DNA from: JADJPL01 sp964607915
Lineage (GTDB): Bacteria; Bacteroidota; Bacteroidia; Chitinophagales; Saprospiraceae
Direction of reading: 5' to 3'
Assembly (NCBI GenBank): GCA_964607915.1
Contig: CAZSMU010000009.1
Coordinates: 1 to 53,889, forward strand
Length of the DNA stretch: 53,889 nucleotides
Shown here: positions 48,930 through 53,889 of the stretch, one piece after another
How the letters are laid out: each line of letters begins with the position of its first letter
How positions within the stretch are numbered: the first letter of the stretch is position 1
Program-made: the position numbers and the translations under genes
The notes under the pieces: generated by a model
Database searches by the model: none
What the model was told of the DNA's origin: nothing
What the model saw: the letters and a program-made list of their open reading frames with translations, nothing else

Positions 48930-49802
48930 TTAGATGAGGGAATTCAGTTTGGCAAAAAAGACGTCTTCGAGGGTTTCCTCGGCGGGGGCAAACCCGTTTT
49001 CAGGGGTCTGTTCTGCAAAAATGTGGATTTGGGGTCTGCCGCCCACCAACTTGGTGCTGATGACCGGATAGGTGGCCTGGTATTCGGCCAGGAGGGGTTT
49101 TTCCACGCTTTTCTCAAAGACCTTTCCTTTGATGAGGGCCAGGGCATCGTCTGTGGCGCCGCTGAAGAGGAGCTTTCCTTTGTCCAGGATGGCCATGTGG
49201 GTACAGAGTTCCCGCACGTCCTGCACGATGTGGGTGGAGAGGATGACGATGATCTGTTCGCCGATTTCGCTGAGGATATTGTAGAAGCGGTTGCGCTCGC
49301 CGGGGTCGAGCCCCGCTGTCGGTTCGTCCACGATGACGAGCAGAGGGCTGCCGATGAGGCATTGTGCGATGCCGAAGCGCTGCCGCATCCCACCGGAGTA
49401 GCTGCTCACCGCTTTTTTGCGGTGTTCAAAGAGGTTCACCTTTTGGAGGAGGTAGTCCACCATGTCGGCGCGCTCTTTTTTCTGGTGAAAGCCCTTCAAG
49501 ATGGCTAAATGGTGCAGGAGCTCCGTGGCCGACATACGGGGATATACGCCGAATTCCTGCGGGAGGTAGCCGAGGATGCGGCGCACGCGGTCTTTTTCGC
49601 GCAGCACGTCTATATCGCCCAGGGAGACCGAGCCGCTGTCGGCGTCCTGCAGGGTTGCCAGGGTGCGCATCAGGGTAGATTTTCCGGCCCCGTTGGGGCC
49701 GAGGAGGCCGAACATGCCTTTTTCGATGCTGAAGGTGACATCGTCCAGGGCGCACACGCCATTGGCATAGCGCTTATTCAAGTGGTGGATTTCTAATTTC
49801 AT
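48930..49802 (-). CDS. ABC transporter ATP-binding protein
   Basis: This is a 290-residue cytoplasmic ATPase that powers the permease/peptidase fusion gene beginning 12 bases downstream. Walker A is GLLGPNGAGKSTLMRT, the Q-loop YLPQEFGVYP, the signature SSYSGGMRQRFGIA, Walker B LLVIVDEPTAGLDP and the switch histidine in LSTHIVQD. After the ATPase core there is a C-terminal domain of about 80 residues (TDDALALIKGKVFEKS ... EETLEDVFFAKLN), of the type seen in ABC-2 exporters. All catalytic motifs are intact. The substrate is unknown. Upstream lies repeat copy H and the divergently transcribed lipase gene. Confidence 0.95.
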   Translation of the reverse strand: MKLEIHHLNKRYANGVCALDDVTFSIEKGMFGLLGPNGAGKSTLMRTLATLQDADSGSVSLGDIDVLREKDRVRRILGYLPQEFGVYPRMSATELLHHLAILKGFHQKKERADMVDYLLQKVNLFEHRKKAVSSYSGGMRQRFGIAQCLIGSPLLVIVDEPTAGLDPGERNRFYNILSEIGEQIIVILSTHIVQDVRELCTHMAILDKGKLLFSGATDDALALIKGKVFEKSVEKPLLAEYQATYPVISTKLVGGRPQIHIFAEQTPENGFAPAEETLEDVFFAKLNSLI

Positions 49803-49839
49803 TTGGACTGGTTTAGGGTATTATAGAGTAGAATGTATT

Positions 49840-49898
49840 AGACTGGTTGCGAGAGGGAATCATTGAAGGGTCAAAAAGAAGCCTTTCGTAACAAGTTC
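49840..49898 (+). repeat. Intergenic inverted-repeat element, copy H
   Basis: It starts AGACTGGTTGCGAGAGGG, then GAATCATTGAAGGGTCAAAAAG, and ends with a shortened right part TTTCGTAACAAGTTC. The right module CTCCTCGCTGACCCC is missing. It lies between the divergent ATPase and lipase genes. Confidence 0.7.
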
Positions 49899-50005
49899 AT
49901 GAGTAAAACTATTATTCGATAGAACGACCGTATAAAATTATGGATAAAAGGTAGAAATTTATGGACAATTGGGGGTTTTCCCCAAGTGCCAAAGCAATTT
50001 AAACG

Positions 50006-51310
50006 ATGAGAAAGACACATTTTTTTGGAACGGTGCTGTTGGGCCTTGCGGGGCTGCTGATGCATAGTGTTGCGCTTCCCGTACCCGCATTCGGGCAGAA
50101 GGGCTGCGACGAGGCGCTCCTGCCGGTGGTATTCGTACATGGTTTTCTGGCATCGGGGGATACGTATGCCGGGCAGGTACGGCGTTTTGGGGAGCAGGGG
50201 TATTGCCCCGGCCGCTTGCGGGCCTTTGACTGGAACACCCTGGGCGGGAGCAACAGCTCCATAGCCCGGCTGGATGCTTTTATTGACCGGCTGCGACGGG
50301 AGACCGGAGCGGCAAAAGTCAACCTGGTGGGGCATTCGGCGGGGGGTGGGTTGTGCTACACCTATCTCTCCGACCCGGCGAGGGCGGCTAAGGTGGCGCA
50401 CTACGTGCATGTGGGCAGTGGGGCTCAGCCAAAGCCCGCCGGAGCCTCTGGCGAAGTGCCCACGCTGAACCTGTACTCCGAAGGAGATCGCACCGTGCCG
50501 GGCAAAGACATTCCGGGAGCGGTGAACAAGCGTTTCACCGGGTTGGACCACTACCAGGTGGCTGCCTCGGAGGAGTCTTTCCTGGAAATGTTCACATTTT
50601 TTAACCCCGGAAAAAGGCGGGTAGAAAAAAAGGCAGTATTGAAAAAAAAGGTGCCGATAGGCGGGAGGGTGGTGACGCTGGGGGAGAACGCCCCTCAGAA
50701 AAGTGCGGCGATAGAAATCTATGCGCTCCATTCCTCGACGGGCCTGCGCCAATCGGAAAAACCGCTCGCCACGCTTCAGACCGATACCGCCGGGTACTGG
50801 GGTCCCTGGCAGGCCGATGCAAAAACGCATTACGAATTCATGGTCAAAACAGGCACGGAAGGGGAGCGTCCGATACACTACTACCGCGAGCCGTTTGCGC
50901 TGGCGAATCCCCTGGTGTATTTGCGTGTTCTGCCCGGCTCCTCCTCTCCGGCAGGACTGCTGCTTGCGGCACTGCCCAAAAGCGATACCCAGAGCGTGAC
51001 GGCAGTATTCAGTTCATCCCGAGCGGTGGTGAGTGGGCGCGACAGACTGGAGGCGGACGGCATGGAGTTGTCCAGCGAAGCCCTGTGCCCGGCGTCGAAG
51101 ACCATCATCGCATTGTTCCTGTACGACGGAGGGGATGGGCAGAGCAGTGGCAAACCCCACGCTGGCTTTCAGATGATGCGCAGCTTCCTGACCGGGATTG
51201 ATTTTGCAGCCCGGCCCGGCAACTCCCTTCGGCTCCTGTTCAACGGGCGGACGCTTACTATCCCGAACCGAAAGGCTTCACAAGGGGTCAATGTGGCGGT
51301 ATTCGATTGA
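50006..51310 (+). CDS. Secreted alpha/beta-hydrolase lipase with C-terminal beta-domains
   Basis: This is a 434-residue exported esterase/lipase. A signal peptide (about 1-30, cut after PVPAFG) precedes the hydrolase fold: oxyanion-side VVFVHGFLASGDTY (41-54), the nucleophile elbow VGHSAGGG (Ser111), the acid Asp161 in YSEGDRTV, and the base His182 in LDHYQVA, a complete triad. From about residue 205 there are two beta-rich modules (KVPIGGRVVTLGENAP, YGPW-like TAGYWGPWQADAKTHYEF) and a last part with YDGGDGQSSGKPHAGF. The layout resembles two-domain lipases such as that of Archaeoglobus (from memory). It probably releases fatty acids outside the cytoplasm. Its end faces the hybrid regulator gene with 32 bases between, so coregulation is possible but not shown. 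Confidence 0.85.
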   Translation: MRKTHFFGTVLLGLAGLLMHSVALPVPAFGQKGCDEALLPVVFVHGFLASGDTYAGQVRRFGEQGYCPGRLRAFDWNTLGGSNSSIARLDAFIDRLRRETGAAKVNLVGHSAGGGLCYTYLSDPARAAKVAHYVHVGSGAQPKPAGASGEVPTLNLYSEGDRTVPGKDIPGAVNKRFTGLDHYQVAASEESFLEMFTFFNPGKRRVEKKAVLKKKVPIGGRVVTLGENAPQKSAAIEIYALHSSTGLRQSEKPLATLQTDTAGYWGPWQADAKTHYEFMVKTGTEGERPIHYYREPFALANPLVYLRVLPGSSSPAGLLLAALPKSDTQSVTAVFSSSRAVVSGRDRLEADGMELSSEALCPASKTIIALFLYDGGDGQSSGKPHAGFQMMRSFLTGIDFAARPGNSLRLLFNGRTLTIPNRKASQGVNVAVFD

Positions 51311-51342
51311 CCAACAGGACCTGGTGTTCTGGATGCGGGGTA

Positions 51343-53889
51343 TCAGTAGTCCGACGGCATTTTCCCGAACCTATCCTTGAGGAGTTTGGCGAAGTAGGCG
51401 GGGGTTTTGAAGCCTACGGCGTAGCACACTTCCGCTACGGTCTGGCAGGCTTTCGTCTCGAGCAGGCGCTGGGCATGTACGAGCCGTGCCTCTGTGAGGT
51501 ACTGGTTGGGGGTAAGTCCGGTGAAGGACTTTATTTTGTAGTGAAGGCTGCGTTCGGAGATGTTCATGAGTTCTGCGATGCGCTCTACGGATAAGTTGGG
51601 ATCTACGAGGTGGGTATGGATGACGCCTTCCAATTGCTGTAGCCATTTGTCGTCGTAGGCAGCCCGGGGTTCCGGGGGGCCGTCTTCTTCCCTGTTTGCG
51701 GGCGTGTGTCGGGCTTCGTATCGCTGCAGGAGGTTGTGGAGGCGGGCGAGGAGTTCCTCTTCCTGGAAAGGCTTGGTGAGGTAGTCGTCCACTCCGAGGC
51801 GGAGCGCCTGGAGGCGGTCGGGGGTTTCGATGCGCGCGGTGAGGAGGATGAAGGGAAGGTCGGGTTGTGTCTTTTTGACATGCGTCAGCAACTGGAAGCC
51901 ATCCATTTCCGGCATCATGACATCGGAAAGCACGAGGTCCACGCGCTGGGTTTTGAGCTGGGTCAACGCGGTTTTGCCGTGATCGGCGAGGATCAGGTTG
52001 TACTTTGGTTCGAGAACGGTACGGATATAGGCGGCCATGTCCCAACTGTCTTCGACGAGGAGGATGGTGTGTTTTTTTCTGTTTCCCGCTTCGGGTGTGG
52101 CATCGGGGGCGAGATCTTTTGCCTGGGTATTTTCGACGAACACGATTTCGCCGGCATTTTCCGCTGGGGGGGCGGCTTTTACAGGGAATTGGAGGGTGAA
52201 GGTACTTCCCTGTCCGTAGGTGCTTTCCACGCTGAGCGTACCCCCGAAGAGGCGGGCGTACTCCCGGCACAGGGATAGGCCGATGCCGGTGCCTCCCTGC
52301 AGGGAGGCACCGGGTGTTTTCGATTGGAAATAGCGTTCAAAAATGTGAGGGATATCTTCGGGGGCGATGCCCTGGCCATTGTCTTCTATCTGTAGGACGA
52401 TTTGCTGTTCGACCTGTTGGACGCCCAGGGAGATGAAAGAGCCCTGGTCAGTAAATTTGAGGGCATTGCCGATGAGGTTGTTGATGATCTTTTCCATCTT
52501 GGGCGCATCGAGCAGCAGGGTGAGGTCTGTAGGGCAATCGTAGCGCAGGCGCAATTCGACGCTGCGGTAGGCGGCATAGGGGATGAAGGCGGCTACGGTA
52601 CGGGAGAGGAAGGAAAAGAAATGGACCGGTTTTTCGTCGAGGGCGAGTTTATTGGATTCTATCTTCGACAAATCCAGCAATTCTTCGACCAGGGTGAGGA
52701 GTTTTTGGGCGTTGCGTTGGATAGACAAGGCAAAATCCGCTCCGCTTTTAGTCAGGCTCCTGTCTTTGAGCAAATGTTCGATAGGGCCTAGGATGAGGGT
52801 CAGCGGGGTGCGTAGCTCATGGGTGACGTTGGCGAAGAAGCGGGATTTCATCTCATCGAGGGCCCGTAGTTCCTGGGCTTGCTGGCTTATGGTTTGTTTG
52901 TCGGCTTCGATTTGGCGGGTGCGGTGCCGCACTTCTTTTTCCAGGCGCAGATTGGCCTCTAACAACTGGCGGTTGCGGTAGTAGCTGAAAGCTGCGGCGA
53001 GGCCAGCGATCAGAAATCCTAGGATGGTCAAAAACGGCCATTGCAGGTAAAAAGGCCGCAGGACCTGCACGGGTACTTCCAGGGTTTTGGAGGACCAGCC
53101 GCTGCCGCCCAGGCTGAAGCGGACCTGTAGGAGGTTCTTCCCATAGGGTAGGTTGCTGAGCCGGATGACGGGGGAGCGCTGCTTGACCCAGTTTTTTTGC
53201 AGTCCTTTGATTTTCCATCCGTACAAGATGCGATCCGATTCCTCGTAGAGCAGGGGGGAGAGACGCAGGTCGAGATAGGCATCCGATGGGGAGATGGTCA
53301 GTTTTTCCATCCGGGAGGCGTTGGTCAACTGGCGGGCGTAGGAACCGCGCTTCAAATCGAAGGTTTTGGCCTCGGTAATGGTGAGTTTGTAGTTGCTTTT
53401 CAAAAAAGAAGGAAAGTCGTCGGGATGAAAAGCGGTAATTCCGTTGATTCCTCCGAAGTAGAGCCGGCCTTCGGCATCCCGGTAGTGGGACATGGCGTTG
53501 AACTCGTTATCGGCTATGCCATCGCTTTTGAAAAAAGCCTGTACCTGTCCGGAAGCCTTGTGAAAGCGCATCAGCCCGAAGTCGCTGGGCAGCCAAAGGA
53601 AGCCTTGAGCATCTTCATAAACGGCGTGGATATTGCGGTTGGAGAGGCCTTCTTTTTCGGTGTATTTCCGGGCGGCGCCGGTTTGGGGGTTCCAGCGTAT
53701 CAGGCCGGCCCCTTTGGTGGCCATCCAAAACAGGCCATCGCGGTCCCTGTGGAGGTGTTCCAGGCGCTCGTAGGGGAATTCCCGGGAAGGGGGTAGCCAT
53801 TTGCGTTGTATCTGCAGGTTTGGGCCGAGTTGGTATAGCCCCTGGTTAGTACCCACCCAAAGTTCTTTCTGCTCGGGGTACAGGCAATA
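51343..53889 (-). CDS. Hybrid two-component sensor kinase/AraC-type regulator (N-terminus outside window)
   Basis: This is a one-protein two-component system. The frame runs off the right edge with beta-propeller sensor blades (LWVGTNQGLYQ, GLFWMATKGAGL, GFLWLPSDFGLMR), a Y_Y_Y domain (ILYGWKIKGLQKNWV) and one transmembrane helix (WPFLTILGFLIAGLAAAF). Next come HisKA with the phospho-acceptor His in THELRTPL (codon 52819-52821), HATPase (NALKFT, DNGQGI, GGTGIGLSL), a receiver with phospho-Asp in LSDVMMPEMDGF (codon 51922-51924) and Lys in YLTKPF, and a C-terminal AraC helix-turn-helix pair (ERIAELMNISERSLHYKI, VAEVCYAVGFKTPAYFAKL). The domain order is that of Bacteroidota hybrid regulators that control nutrient loci. 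No susCD lies close by, so its target is unknown. Confidence 0.95.
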   Translation of the reverse strand, partial: YCLYPEQKELWVGTNQGLYQLGPNLQIQRKWLPPSREFPYERLEHLHRDRDGLFWMATKGAGLIRWNPQTGAARKYTEKEGLSNRNIHAVYEDAQGFLWLPSDFGLMRFHKASGQVQAFFKSDGIADNEFNAMSHYRDAEGRLYFGGINGITAFHPDDFPSFLKSNYKLTITEAKTFDLKRGSYARQLTNASRMEKLTISPSDAYLDLRLSPLLYEESDRILYGWKIKGLQKNWVKQRSPVIRLSNLPYGKNLLQVRFSLGGSGWSSKTLEVPVQVLRPFYLQWPFLTILGFLIAGLAAAFSYYRNRQLLEANLRLEKEVRHRTRQIEADKQTISQQAQELRALDEMKSRFFANVTHELRTPLTLILGPIEHLLKDRSLTKSGADFALSIQRNAQKLLTLVEELLDLSKIESNKLALDEKPVHFFSFLSRTVAAFIPYAAYRSVELRLRYDCPTDLTLLLDAPKMEKIINNLIGNALKFTDQGSFISLGVQQVEQQIVLQIEDNGQGIAPEDIPHIFERYFQSKTPGASLQGGTGIGLSLCREYARLFGGTLSVESTYGQGSTFTLQFPVKAAPPAENAGEIVFVENTQAKDLAPDATPEAGNRKKHTILLVEDSWDMAAYIRTVLEPKYNLILADHGKTALTQLKTQRVDLVLSDVMMPEMDGFQLLTHVKKTQPDLPFILLTARIETPDRLQALRLGVDDYLTKPFQEEELLARLHNLLQRYEARHTPANREEDGPPEPRAAYDDKWLQQLEGVIHTHLVDPNLSVERIAELMNISERSLHYKIKSFTGLTPNQYLTEARLVHAQRLLETKACQTVAEVCYAVGFKTPAYFAKLLKDRFGKMPSDY

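Noticed and set aside
1..53889. CRISPR arrays, tRNA or rRNA genes, transposase or phage genes
   Set aside because: I looked for regular short direct repeats, cloverleaf-like segments and typical protein motifs and saw none. A tRNA scan was not possible here.

Overview
The window reads as chromosomal DNA of a Bacteroidota member, most likely from the Saprospiria (Lewinella/Phaeodactylibacter-like). This placement is inferred from gene content and was not tested by phylogeny. The support is a SusC/SusD pair, Bacteroidota-type -7 promoter boxes (TAnnTTTG), two sortilin/VPS10-like Asp-box proteins, a hybrid two-component regulator with an AraC output domain, an ABC permease fused to an M1 peptidase, and a helical protein of a type I associate with this group. 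The DNA is GC-rich for the phylum and densely packed. I saw no tRNA, rRNA, CRISPR array, transposase or phage gene.

Layout. 1-6.1 kb: the 3' part of bipA/typA, then an orphan susC-susD pair. 6.2-11 kb (minus): a Ppx/GppA phosphatase, a methyltransferase and a secreted sortilin-like protein. 11.2-13.5 kb (plus): an LptF/G permease and a PAP2 phosphatase. 13.6-20.6 kb (minus): an RsmF-like rRNA methyltransferase, an FKBP lipoprotein, a DUF4097-like protein, an anti-sigma and ECF sigma pair, formate-THF ligase, a short-chain dehydrogenase and a ferredoxin. 20.7-24.5 kb (plus): mutS and a membrane-anchored EEP-fold hydrolase. 24.5-27.7 kb (minus): a helical protein of unknown function, a thioredoxin-like protein and ribD. 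28.0-28.7 kb (plus): an AP2-domain protein. 28.7-34.2 kb (minus): mnmD with a tiny lipoprotein, pdhB, a HOGA1-like aldolase, a site-2 protease and NhaD. 34.4-37.5 kb (plus): a second sortilin-like protein. 37.8-45.2 kb (plus): a small secreted protein, a SulP transporter, a DUF2490 outer-membrane protein, DabA and DabB. 45.3-49.8 kb (minus): the ABC/M1 fusion and its ATPase. 50.0-51.3 kb (plus): a secreted lipase. 51.3 kb to the end (minus): a hybrid sensor/AraC regulator cut by the window edge.

Two things stand out. First, 38.3-45.2 kb looks like an inorganic-carbon uptake locus in an apparently heterotrophic lineage. It holds a SulP-family carrier, a DUF2490 beta-barrel whose stop overlaps the dabA start, and DabA/DabB with the expected zinc ligands and proton-channel residues intact. 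Second, at least eight intergenic copies of a non-coding inverted-repeat element with ends AGACTTGTTGCG / CGCAACAAGTCT are scattered through the window. Two 76-bp copies lie as direct repeats on either side of the sulP segment. Several transcription units also end at unusually long perfect hairpins (arms of 25, 26 and 29 bp) that do not belong to that family.
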